From Tricholomella constricta (taxonomy: Eukaryota; Basidiomycota; Agaricomycetes; Agaricales; Lyophyllaceae), in assembly GCA_013368375.1 (NCBI GenBank), contig JAACJP010000027.1, positions 496,001 through 560,000 on the forward strand: DNA of 64,000 nucleotides, written 5' to 3'. The translations under genes and the position numbers were made by a program. The first letter of the stretch is position 1, and every line of letters starts with the position of its first letter. The notes beneath the pieces are model-generated. The model was not told the DNA's origin. It searched no databases and saw only the letters and a list, made by a program, of their open reading frames with translations. Positions 9,425 to 22,052 of this stretch are shown here, in pieces.

Positions 9425-11765
9425 ATCAACTGATGCGATGCGCCTGAGACACCGAGTTCGCCAGTCTAAGTGCCGCCTCGGCTTGAGAGGGTATGTATTG
9501 ATTCGTGCCGACATGGATAAGACAGATATGATGCTTGCCAGGGCAGAAGTAGTCTCCTAGTTCCGGGTAGGTAGCTGGCCAGGGGTATATGGTCAACCTG
9601 AACTTCAGATTTGTGAAGGGGGTAAAATACTTACAAGTCATCCATGAGCAGGCGAGTATGTCAATGATCCAAGCGCGGTACTGCAACGAGCACCGAACAA
9701 GAATCGTGTCATGACTTGAAAAGATCACAATGAAAATTTCTCCATCTACAATTGAGGAGGAGAAGCGGGGCGAGGTCTGGTGAGGTGACATGTGAAATGA
9801 CCATAACTACTTACCGCCTATCCACACAACGATATCACTATCATCAATCAAGTCACCAAAATCTCCTTCGAAAGCCTTATCCTGTGCCGTAATATTCGCA
9901 TCTGCGACCACCACCACCTCCACTCCACATCGAACACTTGCTGAATCGCCGCACATATACATTCGGTTGCTTCTCCGACCAGAAATTAGAGTCATCGGGA
10001 TCGCGGAGCCTGAGGTCCGGGTCGTCCTCTGCTTCTTTCGTATCCGCACCAACGCTCTCAGCATCATCATCACCACCGCTGTCACCGTTCATTTCGGTGT
10101 AGCAGAGGGGCAGACGTGCATGAGGTTCTCGCGAACACCCCCAAAGTTGAGCTCCGTGGGTTTGTCCACTGTGTCGAGCCTGATAAGCAGCGAGATCGAA
10201 TAGAGACCGCTTCGCCACACGCACCGAAAATTTCAAGAGGTCCATCTAAGCTCATGACGTTGTACTTATCATCGTGATGGTAGCGAACCTTCAAATCGAG
10301 ATGAATAGGGGGTAAAGGAGGAGCGAAAAGATTATTTCTCACGTCGTATTTTCTGACCATCCAGGGCAGGGTATCACCCTTGAATATCACAGTTCCGCTC
10401 TTGTGTCGCGGAAGGGACGGCGGCGAAGGACCCAGATACACATCTCCTCTCCGCGGTATGGACGGGAACTCACATGCCCAGGGACGAAGTTTTCGTCACC
10501 AGAGTTGACGAGTTGACCCCAACCTGATGAAATAAGAGATCAGAACGTCCCAGGTACAAGGTAAAAAAAAGCGGAGGCGTACCCTGTAGAGGCCGACCCA
10601 GTCCTTGCGCGAATGTTTGTAAGTAGCCTTTCAATTGACAGTGATGGGCTCGCCGAGATTGAATCCTTTAGAACCGGAAGAGCTAGGAAGGACCGACAGC
10701 TTGTACTTGCTCTTGTCGTACGAGGACAGATCGCTTGCAACACGATTATTGTAAAGAAGCAGTAGACCCCAGGGACTCAAACGTGATCAGTCAAGATAGA
10801 ACGTACCCAATGACCAGGCGTTTCCTACAACCACAGAAATCCTTGGGCGGGCTATAAAACAACGGACAATTACTTGGAACCATCACGAAAAACAAAATAT
10901 GAAGGAGGAAACGTACGCTATTTGAAAAACTCCTGCACAGCATCTGTGGTCTCTTCGTATGCATTCTCAAACGTGCCTTTGACCTCCGTCACAACTCTCT
11001 TAAGCTCCGGCGCATGTTGTTCAGAGCGAGACTCAAGGATACGCGCATTCTTAACGAGGCCTGCATCCTTTCGTACTCAGTCTCCGTCTCGGTCTCCAGT
11101 TTCGTTTCCGTTGCAGTCTCGTCTTCGGTAGCTGCGGGGGTTGATAGAATATCTGCAGGACTGGCTTCCACCGTTGGGACCGCGCCGGAGCTGGCAGCGT
11201 TAGATGTTGATGAAGGTGAGTTGATCTTGATACGCATTTCGGGAAACAATGGGGTGCGCTTCGCAATGGCCTTGCAACCTTGCATTGGCCATACATGCGT
11301 TCGATAACTAGTATCGTCAAATTTTTTCCGTCTCGCGTGGAAGTGATACCAAGGCGGCGAACTGTACAGCTTGTCAATGGGCAGCGAGGCTGACAAAGAG
11401 GATAGTGTAGCTGCCTGCGATGAGAAAAAGATTCACCATAATACCCGGCGTATCTTAGATAAGGGATAGAGCGTTGATTTCTGTGAAAGAGGAAGACTTG
11501 TACGTACCAACAGAATGCGTAGTGTGAGGCGCCAGTTCAAACACACCATCAAAAAAAGCGCCCTGCTGCAAGAACACATCACCCTATGTAATACCAGCCA
11601 TAATCGATTCATAATCCTTGACGACATTCAAAGGTTAGCAACCCATCGACCTGGCAAAAGAAAACAGCCAGGTATTGTACTCAAAAGGTAATTTCTATCT
11701 ATAGCAGCCGATAAGATCGCGCTTTCAGAAAATGACAGAACACGCCGGATGGCAGTTGGCGTACG
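9425..11765 (-). pseudogene. Truncated duplicate of CHO2
   Basis: This is a degenerate copy of the CHO2 gene at 14100-18163 in the same orientation, about 4.4 kb away, and introns are retained, so it is a DNA-level duplication. The similarity starts at ATCAACTGATGCGAT (9425 here, 13831 in the parent), downstream of the parental stop, and fades near 11765 (parent about 17702) inside exon 2. Large internal deletions are visible. Exon 7 sequence ending TETETEYE (near 11080) runs straight into exon 12 sequence (KNARILESR), removing about 1.3 kb including several membrane segments. A piece between exons 3 and 5 is lost near 11630, and part of the C-terminal domain near 10130 is gone. There is a frameshift after LEIFGAC (near 10225). 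The first exon is absent. Confidence 0.9.
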
Positions 11766-12096
11766 TTGTGCAATTCAGATTTACTAAATGAAAGCATATA
11801 AAGTCGACTGGGTCGGAAGGCACAGTTACAACTGATTTCAAGGATCGAGCCAATACTATTTAAATACTTCAAAAATGGTGCGCACCGTACATCGGAATTC
11901 GTGGCAGCCAATCTGTGCATTAGGCATCATATGTGTGATAAGGAGTGTGGCGGAAGCGCGGGTACAATATTAGACAGTCCAGATATACAGAAAGGAGCGG
12001 TGGGTGCATAGCGATAAAATCTTCAGAGCGGCAAAAGAAGTGCGTGATATAATAATGTTGATTGAGAGGCGAGTGGTTCGAGATGCATGCGATGTT
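11766..12096. other. Intergenic spacer
   Basis: This is the 3' flank between the end of the CHO2 duplicate and the stop of the membrane protein gene. No gene or repeat was recognised. Confidence 0.5.
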
Positions 12097-13527
12097 TTAG
12101 AGCGTGTACTCTGGTAGAGGTATCTCATCACGCTGAATAATCGAAGGTGTTCTCTCGACCGGTCCCTTCATATCCGCGAATGTGCCTCCGCGAGTGGTAA
12201 AGCCAGGCTCTGGCAAGGCCATACTGAGCGGTTGAGAGATAAGGGGACTTGCGCCCAGCGAATACCGTGGCGCGGGGGTACCGGCAGACATGCCCTGGAA
12301 AGGAGAAACATGAGAAGGCGTAGAAGGCCGCGAGTTCCATGGCCAAACTGTATTTGTGTCATGATTTAAATGAGTCTGTAATTAACGGGAAGAAGCAAAA
12401 TGCGTACGAAATTGTGATTCCGAGTTCGTTCCAAGATCCAACGTGGAAGACGTCTGATTCCGTCTCTTTGACTGGCGTTTGAGGAATCGTAGAAGAAAGA
12501 CGATCATAACGATTAAAAGGAGTGCCACAACGCTCCCAACCACGATAGCAGCTATCACACCTTTGGATAAGCCCGGCGACTCAGTATTATTGTCGGTATT
12601 GTTGGGCTGAGAGGGTAATTGAGAAGTATTGTCGGGCTGCGAGGAAGGTTGAGGGATGGCCGGTGTGGAGGACTGGAGGGCCGAATAAGTGGACAGCCCG
12701 GAAGACAGTTGAGGGGGAAGCTGGGAAGAAGAGCGAGTGCCAGGATCATGCCCAGGTTGAGTCGAAACCTGGGTAGAGGACTGGGGGAAATGAGTGGACA
12801 GCTGGGTAGGCAATTGAGGGGGAAGCTGGGGAGTAGGCTGGATGTCAGGATCATGCTCGATCCGAACATAATCAAACCACAATTTATTCTTGTTCGCTGC
12901 AGTGTAGGTGATTACCAGAGTGTGCTGCTTATTCCCCGCGAGCCTTGGGGACGAATAATGCAGCTGTCGATAGAGAACGACGCTACCAAGTGTGGCAACA
13001 AATTCGGTTGTTGTGCTGGGGTCTCCGTCGAGTGTGTAGGAGGTGACGGAAGCTAAACTTGGATCCCCAGTTCCATAACCTATAGTCCCAAAGACCTCTA
13101 TAGACGAGCCTTAATGGAGGCACGCAAGTTGAATACGATGTCATTAATGAAAAATAGGGCACAAGGACTCACCTGTGAACGTGATGGTCGCCTGCGCCCC
13201 AACTTCGTTTGTGCTGTGTGTCGTTTGCTGGAACTCGTCTGGACCACCAAAACGAATCCAATGACCGCCATATTGCACACTGGGGTCACTGTCATCGACC
13301 AGAGTAAATACTGCCGCCATGTTGTTCGCTCAACCCGAGGACGAGCGTGCGAGCTGCGAAGTTACAATTCGACAGAAACGGTCAACAAAAAAACTGATGA
13401 CAGATTATATTGCTTGACCATTGAATGGATTCGGATACATACTTAGGGTTTCCAACGATTGATCAATCATCACGTCGATTGGCGTTGATGCGCGTCCCTG
13501 AACTAGAATGACAGGCTCCGTGCCCAT
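12097..13527 (-). CDS. Single-pass membrane protein with beta-sandwich ectodomain and Pro/Ser/Thr stalk
   Basis: Four exons join in frame: 13527-13443, 13310-13173, 13109-12408 and 12347-12097, giving 391 residues. Introns are GT-AG. Residues 30-155 (VDDSDPSVQYGGHWIRFGG through LWFDYVRIEHD) match the lectin-like beta-sandwich ectodomain common in Agaricomycete membrane proteins. Residues 160-255 are a stalk of repeated QLPPQL/QLSSG/QPSSQP units, likely O-glycosylated. A transmembrane helix spans about 258-282 (IAAIVVGSVVALLLIVMIVF), followed by a basic KRQSKRR stop-transfer and a cytosolic tail ending PLPEYTL. No classical signal peptide is seen after the chosen start, so the first exon is the least certain part. 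Function is unknown; a surface sensor or adhesin is possible. It sits between the two CHO2 copies. Confidence 0.75.
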
Positions 13528-13830
13528 TGTTTCTGGTAAAATGCATGGGTGGACCTCGAGGAGCCATGCTTTAGTACGCTGACAATTGACGCGAGACAGG
13601 ATTAGAATTTGACGATGTTCACCGTTAAAAGCAACAGCGGAAGCCTTTCAGTGGATCATCTGAATCATGGTGGCGGACGGCTGCAACCGAAGTGGTGATG
13701 TCAGCTAGTTGTCAGCTGAGATTCCAGAGTGTCGCGTATCAGCCAAGCATCAGGTCTACGTTGCCAAGTCGGGAGCAAATCCTGCGATGAGCGAATGGAG
13801 GGTTGGATGGATGGGGGTCGAGGACGTCAA

Positions 13831-16800
13831 ATCAACTGATGCGATATCCTTGACACACCGAGCTCCCCGGTGCCGCCTCAATTTGGGGCGACGGTAGGTA
13901 GCCTATGGTCAACCATGAACTTCAGATTTGTGAGGGTAGATCCTTAGAAAAAGCCATCCATTGAGTAATTTAACAGGCGGGTAGGATGCAAGCGCGGTAC
14001 GAGTACCGAACATTAATCCTTCATGACTTGCAAAAAGACCATAAAAAAATACTCCATCTACAAAGAAAAATCCACACAACGTTATCATCATCACCATCAT
14101 CAAGTCGTCAAAATCTCCTTCGAAAGCAATATCCTGTTGGCCAGTGCCGTTATATTCGCATCCGCGACCACCACCTCCGGCGCATACTCCACATCGAACA
14201 CCTGCTGAATCGCCGCACATATCCGTTTCGCTTGCTTCTCCGACCAGAAACTAAAGTCGTCGGGATCGCGCAGGTCCGCTTCCGGGTCGTCGTCGTCGTC
14301 GTCTGCTTCTTTCGTATCCGCACCACCGCTCTCAGCACCATCATCACCACCGCTGTCACCGTTCATTTCGGCGTTGGCACCTGGGAATCCATTTTGGCTG
14401 GGCTTGAGGAGAGGCTTGCAGGAGAGGGGAATCAAGGAGGGATCCAAGTCCAAGCAGAGGGGCACGACGTGCATGAGGTTCTCGCGAACCGTCTCAAAGT
14501 TGAGCTCCGTGGGTTTGTCCACTGTGTCGAGCCTGATGAGCAGCGAGATAGAATAGAGACCGCTTTCAACACACGCACCGAAAATTTCAAGAGGTCCATC
14601 TAGGCTCATGACGTTGTACTTACCATCGTGGTGGTAGCGAACCTTCAAATCGAGATGAATTGGGGGGTAACGGAGGAGCGAGACGATTATATTCTCACCT
14701 CGTATTTTCCAACCATCCAGGGCAGAGTATCACCCTTGAATGTCACAGTTCCGCTCTTGTTCCGCGGCGTCGACGGCGGCGAAGGGCCCAGATACACATC
14801 TCCCTCCCACTCTTCGGTATGGACGGGAACCCACATGCCCAGGGACGAGGTTTTCGTCACCAGAGTTGACGAATTGGCCCCAACCTGTTGAGATTAGAAA
14901 TCAGCTCGTCCCAGGCACAAGGTGGGGGAGAGCGGAAGCGTACCCTGTAGAGGCCAATCCAATCCTTGCGCGAATGTTTGTGAGGAGCCTCCCACTTGAC
15001 TACAATGGGCTCGCCGAGATGGAATCCTTTAGAACTGGAAGAGCTAGGGAGGACCGACAACTTGTACTTGCTCTTGTCGTATGAGGACAGATCGCTTGCG
15101 ACGCGCCTATTGTAAAGTAGATGTCAGGGACCTAAACTTTTGGGAGTCAAATGTAAGACGTACGTAATGACCAGGCGCTCCCTGGACTGTTGCAGAAGAA
15201 ACTTGGTGTCTTCTACAACCTCAGAGATCCTCGGGCGGGCTGCAAAACAATGATAGTTACCACCATGGAAAAACAAAAGATGAAGGAGTAAACATACACT
15301 TTGCCAAAAACTCCTCCACAGCATCTGCCGTCTCTTCGTACACCTTCTCGAACGTGCCCTTAACCTCCGTCACAACCCTCTTAAGCTCAGGCGCATGCCG
15401 TCCAGCGCGAGATTCAATAATACGCGCGTTCTTGCTCGCCACGCTCTTCATGACCTTGACGAAGCCTGCATCTTTCCTCAGAGAGTCGCCATACAGCTTC
15501 CGCATGTGCGGGCTAGTACGTTGCATCCAACAAGTTAGGTGGTGGTACTGCTGGAGACAACGATACGCACTTCTCGACTCGGCTCAGGAACCACCAGTTG
15601 GCCAGGTGCCTGACCACAGCGAGGGACAGCACGAGCCTGCTCCCGCTGATCAGAGCCAAACCAAACCACGCAGCGCCACCCATAGCCTCGGGGTTATTCA
15701 GATAGCTGATATGCCCAAGCTTAATGATATGCAGGGTCCACGGGATCGAGAGAACGTACCGATAAATTCCAGTGTATTCGAGATTGGCGGGGAACTCCTC
15801 CATGAAGAAGTCACCAAAGAACCATCCTGACGTTGACCAATCAGTGAAATGTTGACAAGATGGCGGGAGGTATGTGAGAGCTCACCAAAGACACCGAGGA
15901 CCTCGTAAGACTCCATAGTGGCCCAAACGTGCAAGGCGACGAGGAGCTACACATTGTTTTTAGAATCAAAAACACATTCATGCGGGAGAAGGCACGTACA
16001 AGACCCAAGACGTGGCGAAGCAGCTCATTCCCAACCGTCCAATCGTTCGGGAGCGAGTAGGTCTTCCAGGCGACAGCAATGCAGGAGACTGTGTTCCTCT
16101 CTAGTCAGGCCTAGCTCATGCTACAAGAACCGAAGATCCGCACCATAAGTCATGCACATGCTCAAATTATATATGGCCTTCCAATTGGAAAACGCCTCCA
16201 TAATCGCCCCATTACCGTCGTTGCTCAAGTAATGGTAGTTCTTCAAAAAGTGGCGGACCATGTACTTGTTCTTGCTCTGTGCATTGAGTAGATGTCCAAG
16301 CCCCACGTAGTGAATAAGACACCAAGCCAGCGCATGTACGAAGTGCACGCGGAGCATGGCTGCCTCCGAGAAGCAAGGCATGAACGCCATGACCAGAGAG
16401 TATGTGAGGATGAGGACAAGCATCGTGTCATTGGCTCTATAATATACCCAATTAGTTCCCAAGGCAATGAGAAAAGAAGACGCAAAGACCAACCTGTGTA
16501 GGTCGAGATTCCTCAACACAACAGCATCACGCCTGAAGTACTTGTTCAACAGGTCATGCTGCGATGCGGGTTTCCTTCTATATCTAGGCGTCGCTGGTTC
16601 ACTAGCAATGCCGTTGGAGGACAGGGAGGCGATAGAGAGCTGAGGTTGATGTTTCGAGGATTTCCTGGAGGTGATGTCAGGGCGATGAATCTCATACTCC
16701 GTCTCGGTCTCGGTCTCCAGTTCCGTTTCCGTTGCAGTCTCGCCTTCGGTAGCTGCGGGAGTAGATAGGATATCTGCGGGATCGGCTTCCACCGCTGGAG

Positions 16801-17702
16801 TCGCGCTGGAGCTGGCAGTGTTAGAATTGGATGAGGATGAGGTTGCCGTCATGCGCATGTTGGGAAACAATGGAGTGCGCTTCGCAATGGCCTTGCGTTG
16901 TCCATACATACGTTCGATATCTAATGTCGTCAGACTGTTTCAGTCTCGTGTGGAAGCGTATATTCACAGAAGGCTCACGAGGATTCTCGAAGAATACCAA
17001 GAAGGCAAACTGCGCAGCATGGGCAGCGAGGCTGACGAACAGGACAGCGTAGCTACCTGCAATGAGAGAAAGACCATAGTACCCGGCGTACCCTAGATGA
17101 GGAGATAAAACGCTGATGTTTGTCAGAGGGGAAGACTTGTACGTACCAACAGAATACATAGGGTGAGGGGCCAGTTCAAACACACCATCGAAAACAAGAG
17201 CGCCCCGCTGGAAGAACACGTCGCCCCAATACCACCCATAATCCTTAACAACATTGTGTGCTTCGGTTTTCACCCAAAGGTTAAACACGATGAGTGCAAG
17301 GCCACCCAACCATCTGATAAGAATGAGCAGGGTAGACTGGCCCGATGACGCGATCGAACGGACCTCATGATGTGCACTCCAATAGAAAGTCCTTCAGGAA
17401 CCCGGAAGCACGAAAATGCAAACATGCAGTAGGAGAGGAAGTCACTAGCAACCATAAAGGAATTAGCGCAAGCCATCAGTGGATGCACGAGACACACTTG
17501 ACAAGAATAACATCAACGGCCTGGCGAAAGAGCAGCCAGGTATTGTACTCAAGTGGTAGTTCCTATTTATAGCAGCCGATAAGATCGCGCGTCCAAAAAA
17601 TGACAAAAACAGCACACACGTCGAAGGAATAATCTTTCCCCATTTTGCCCTGGAGCTGCTCTCGAATCCAGTTCCGGACTGCCGGACGGCGGTTGGCGTC
17701 GA
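13831..17702 (-). repeat. Parental segment of the CHO2 segmental duplication
   Basis: This interval is the intact counterpart of 9425-11765 in direct orientation. It covers the CHO2 3' flank through exon 2. The parental unit is about 3.9 kb and the copy about 2.3 kb, the difference being deletions in the copy. Confidence 0.85.
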
Positions 17703-18163
17703 GCCACCCAAGACGGTGCACCTCTCTGACGATCCACTTCTTCTTGCTTTGCTTGGTCAAAACCCATCCAAGCCCTGCATCGTACGCGCCGCGCCAGAAA
17801 GCAAAGTAGAAGAAGAAGAAGATCTGGGAGGCGTGCCGTGGCAGAAGGAAAAAGACGATGAGCTGTAGGCCCAAAAGCCCTAGATTTAAAAGGTCAAGAT
17901 GGCTTTTGGGGTAGCCGGGGTGGAAGAGCGTCGTCAGAACGTCGTGAGTCGTTGGAACACGGAAAACTGTGGCCAATTCCAGCGTCAAAAAGTTAAATTT
18001 TCAGTTAATACGATCGGACATTACCTTCGCCACCTGGCGTCTTGCCCCATACGATTTCCTCGCGTCTTGGGCGTTCAGAGCCCTTCTGGGGCTCGTCGAG
18101 CGGCGATGAAGGTTCCTTCGCGGCCCCATTGCGCTGGCGCAGAAAGTTCTGCGGGGTGGACAT
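14100..18163 (-). CDS. CHO2: Phosphatidylethanolamine N-methyltransferase (CHO2 type)
   Basis: CHO2 catalyses the first SAM-dependent methylation of phosphatidylethanolamine on the way to phosphatidylcholine in the ER membrane. Sixteen exons join in frame to 1073 residues: 18163-18025, 17966-17620, 17562-17498, 17444-17364, 17313-17147, 17092-16979, 16920-16494, 16436-16144, 16088-16000, 15946-15886, 15826-15571, 15512-15298, 15239-15164, 15106-14944, 14884-14699, 14642-14100. The start [13 protein letters not shown] is the first ATG giving the CHO2 N-terminus. Many membrane helices are present. Signature HPMYSVG is at 261-267, split by intron 5, and the second-domain signature NPHMRKLYG begins at 680. 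A Ser/Thr/Glu-rich loop ([14 protein letters not shown]) separates the two methyltransferase halves. The soluble C-terminal domain contains [14 protein letters not shown] and an Asp-rich stretch. The intron at 16493-16437 is 57 nt and free of stops, so retention would add 19 codons. Confidence 0.93.
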
Positions 18164-19769
18164 GGTTAATGAAACCCCCAAGTTGAACGAGAGGATGAAA
18201 CAGAGAAGTCGCACTCGGTTGAGCGAGGTGAATTTGCTGGAAATTTGGGACTTCCACGTATATTAGAAAACACGCGCCGAATTGACTCGACCCCTTTGAT
18301 CAACAACACACGTAAATACTGTCTAACGATTCGGCCCGCAATTGTCGATGTCAGGGAGAACAACGATTCCAATCCATTTCGACCCTCCCGACACCCTATA
18401 GGAAATTTTACGGAAGGCGCGATAAGGAGAGCGTGTCACGAACAAGAAGATCTTGTTCTGTTGACGTGTTTGATCTTCTCTCAAGTTTCCTTGTGGCAGC
18501 GGATGGCCTGCCCTAAACTCTGTCTCCTTAAATCCAGATATTTCCCGCGAGGGTTGTTCTCCTCGTCTACACAGTCTGTCCATGATCATAGTCCTTGCGC
18601 TCGAATAAGTCTCTGCCAATTTCAGTACAAACAACCTCGAATTCTCTTCAATGTTCTCTGGATTTCAAACCGACGTCCCCCACATTATTCACTCCATACT
18701 CGAAGTATCCCACCGAGTAAAGAGTTGCTTATAAGGGGGAAGACCAAACATCTAGGCATTTATTTCGGCCGGCTCTCCCGTGGTTAGACCCGACCTTACG
18801 AGGTACCTAACATATTTTGATAATTTTGATTATCCACATTGAAAATGTATGTAGAACAAAATTCAAGTCCCATCAGTGCTTGAACTGCTTAAGCTGTGGG
18901 TCTTCAGAAGACAGGTACCTCAGTGAACCTGCAGCTGGCTTTACGGAGAGGCCTGTCGGGCTGGTAGATGAATATTTGAAAGAAAGGCCTCCAGTCATTG
19001 TGATTCTTCGCACCGCGTCTCCAAGTCAGACTGTCATATAAGTCCTCCTGATCCGGTAGCGCCAGAACTGGAAGCACCTTGGATCCAGCCGAAGGAAATG
19101 GCAATGTATGCGCTCCTGCGCGCGTCGCCCTTGGTACCATTAATATTGCCAAAATGTCGCGTGACGCGAGCCGCCATCGATCGTGCTCCACGGAGCGCGC
19201 CCGTCTATTTCATATACTTGAACTTCGCGCGCAAACGATCATCTACCTGTGTCAAGGACCGATTGACTCTGTCGCAGGTTTGGTATACCGTAAACCTATC
19301 AAAAGACAGGGACAGGAGAACCCCGTGGCTAATACTCGTACCATCCGAGTACCAGTTCCGAGAAACTGAAGAACGCAAAAAGAAAGTTCTGAAGCCAAAT
19401 CCCAATCCAAAATACTACATTGTAGGACGGGGGCGCGGTGTGGGGGTGGAGTAGTAGTAGTAATAGTAATACAGCCATATCAATGAGATAGGAATGCAGG
19501 AGAAGGGGTGAGGGGTGCGTGGTGATTGAGAAAAAAAAGATGATGCGATGCGATGCAGGATGTTTGTAGTGTCCCATAGTTCGAAGCCAGAAAAGGTAGA
19601 TTCAAAGTACAAGGACGACCCCGCGGCACGGCGATAATCGAAGTAACGAGCATACGAACAAATGAAAAAGAGAGCGGAAGATAGAATGTGAAGAAGGAAC
19701 AGGAAAAGCCAGTGCCGCGGATCACTCAATAACGCAGAATCTCAATGCAATTCCCCTCTCTCGCTGTAT
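18164..19769. other. Intergenic region between CHO2 start and OAT stop
   Basis: This holds the CHO2 upstream region and the OAT 3' flank. A plus-strand frame at 18245-18787 and several small frames have no family features. A short GTAGTAGTAGTAATAGTAATA tract lies near 19450. No gene is supported. Confidence 0.5.
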
Positions 19770-22052
19770 CTACTCATTATCGGGGATGACGTCCACCTGG
19801 TATGGATATATACGCGTGAGTCTACGGACGAAAAGATCTGCATTGAAATGAATGCACGTACCTTGTCAAGGTCCTCAAGACACTCTCCGATGATTTTAAC
19901 CGCCTTCTTCAGCTCCGCCTCCGAGATAACCAACGGAGGCGCAAAGCGCACACTGCATCACGCACAGAGCCACGTCAGACCCAGAGATACCAAAGAAAAG
20001 AAAAATACATACATGTTCCCGTGCGTGGGCTTCGCCAACACGCCCCTGCTCTTCAAGAGGAGACAGAACTGCCACGTAGTACGTCCCTTTGTGCTCTTCG
20101 ACTCATCGATGACGACGGCGTTCAGGAGGCCACGGCCGCGGACGGTCGATACGAGCGGCGATTTGAGCGCCAGAACGGAGGAGCGGAAGAGCTCGCCGAG
20201 CGCCATCGCGCGGTCCGCGAGTTTCTCCTCGACGAGGACGTCCAGAGCTGTCATCGCCACTGCGCAGCCGAGAGGGTTACTATGGGGAGAGAAAGGGAAC
20301 CGAGGATCAGGAGACTGGAAAGTGGAGAGTCGATGAAGAAGGACGAACCCGCCGTAGGTGCTTCCGTGCTCGCCGGGCTGGATACAGAGCATGATGTCCT
20401 TGTCGGCGAGGACGGCAGACACGGGGTAAACTGTCGTCGTAGTATATTTCAGTTAGCAGCGATGGCGTCAACGGCTGAGGTACCCACCTCCTCCAGAGAG
20501 GGCCTTTCCGAGTAGGACCATGTCCGGGCGGACGTTGTCGTATTCGGACGCGAGCATCTTGCCAGTGCGGCATAGACCCTGTAGCAATAGTTAAGAAAAA
20601 ACCGATTGAAGATGGTGCAGAAAGAAAGGACGTACTGTTTGGATCTCGTCGCAGATGAGGAGCACATTGTGTTTCTTGCACAGCGCGCGAACCTTGCTGA
20701 GATATCCCTCTTCAGGAACGACGATGCTAAATACACAAAGTGGTAAGCTGACTGTTACATGAAAGTGATGCGAAGGAAGGACAGACCCAGCCTCGCCCTG
20801 AATGGGCTCAACGAGGAACGCTGCGACGTTTTTGCCATGGAGCTCAAATGCACGCTCCACATCCTCGAAGTTACCGAAACGGATCGTGCGCATCTTGCCT
20901 TCATCAACAAAGGTGGGGCCAACGCCCTCAAGGTACGGCCCAAAGCCACCCCGGCTTTCCGGGTCGGTGCTCATGCTGCACAACACACAAGCAAAGTATG
21001 AAGTCAATCACCATGCGCAAGGTCCAATTAACACTCAACGCAGACATACCTGATAATACCAAGTGTTCTGCCATGAAAGTTGCCCTCGACGCTCAGGACG
21101 ATGGCCTTGCCTTCGGGGACGCCCTTGCGCATGTACGCCCACTTACGCGCGAGCTTCACGGAGGTCTCGACGGCTTCGGCACCGGTGTTCATGGGCAAGA
21201 CCATGTCGTACCCGAACATCTCCGTGATCTGCTTTGCGAAGCGGCCGAAGACGCTGTTGTAGAAGGCCCTCGAGGAGAGAGTCAGCTTCTGCGCCTGCTC
21301 CACGAGCGTGCCGACGATCCGTGGGTGGCAATGCCCCTACAGGAAAAAAACAAAAAGGAGGTCAGATCTGTGGGCACATTGATTGACACGAAGATCGCAC
21401 TTGATTTACTGCGCTGTGGGCCCATACTTGATGAGTACCTGGGCAGTAACGGATCGGAAGGAGAAAAGAGGCTTACGAATACGCAGACAACATATCGATG
21501 TACTCTTTGCCTTCGGGGTCCCACACCCTACAGGAGCCAATCAGCATGCGCGTATTATGGCCGACGGCAATTAACACTCACTTTGCGCCTTTCGCGGATT
21601 CAAACACAATGGGCAAGGGGTGGTAGCTAATGGCCAAAACCGCGCAGTCAGCCTCGGTTCAGGGATATAAAGGCAGAGAGGAGGAAGAACATAGTTTTGA
21701 TCGCATGGTTGTTGTACTCTGCTGAGATCTGGCTCCCTGCTTTGCACGCTGCTGCTGCTGCTGCTCCTTCCTACACGGACTCTCCACCGCGGGAACGGGT
21801 CACTCGTCACTGTTTCGCAAAGGGTAATTGGACGTGGGGCGTCGACAAGAACCCTGGCGGACGATACGGGGGGAAAGATACTCACTTATGTGCGCCATGC
21901 TCGTGCTCGAGATGGATAATATCCGCCGATGTCAAGTGAACCTCTGGTGTCGTCGTCTTGGCGGGGGCGGGGGCGACGGCGGGCTTCACGACCTGGTGTT
22001 TGAGAACACCATTGCCGTTGGATACACTGGGTGCGATTGCGGAGGGAGACAT
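19770..22052 (-). CDS. CAR2: Ornithine aminotransferase
   Basis: This PLP enzyme converts ornithine and 2-oxoglutarate to glutamate semialdehyde and glutamate (arginine catabolism and proline synthesis). Twelve exons join to 466 residues: 22052-21886, 21626-21582, 21527-21477, 21413-21401, 21336-21050, 20975-20787, 20726-20636, 20578-20488, 20430-20349, 20279-20013, 19952-19862, 19796-19770. Landmarks are [68 protein letters not shown], the PLP-binding Lys306 in [26 protein letters not shown], and the C-terminus VDVIPDNE. Exon 4 is only 13 nt and supplies AVNQ. The N-terminal 45 residues are Ala/Pro/Thr-rich and could be flexible; no clear mitochondrial presequence is seen. The length is normal for the family. 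Confidence 0.95.
21748..21765. repeat. (GCT)6 microsatellite in OAT intron 1
   Basis: Six GCT units lie inside the 259-nt first intron of the OAT gene, which is long for this window. Confidence 0.8.

Noticed and set aside
14023..14603. Plus-strand frames of up to 205 codons with poly-His and valine-rich runs
   Set aside because: Antisense readings of the CHO2 Asp-rich C-terminal exon (GAC/GAT repeats read as GTC/ATC).
18245..18787. 180-codon plus-strand frame upstream of CHO2
   Set aside because: No family features, and it overlaps the expected CHO2 promoter.
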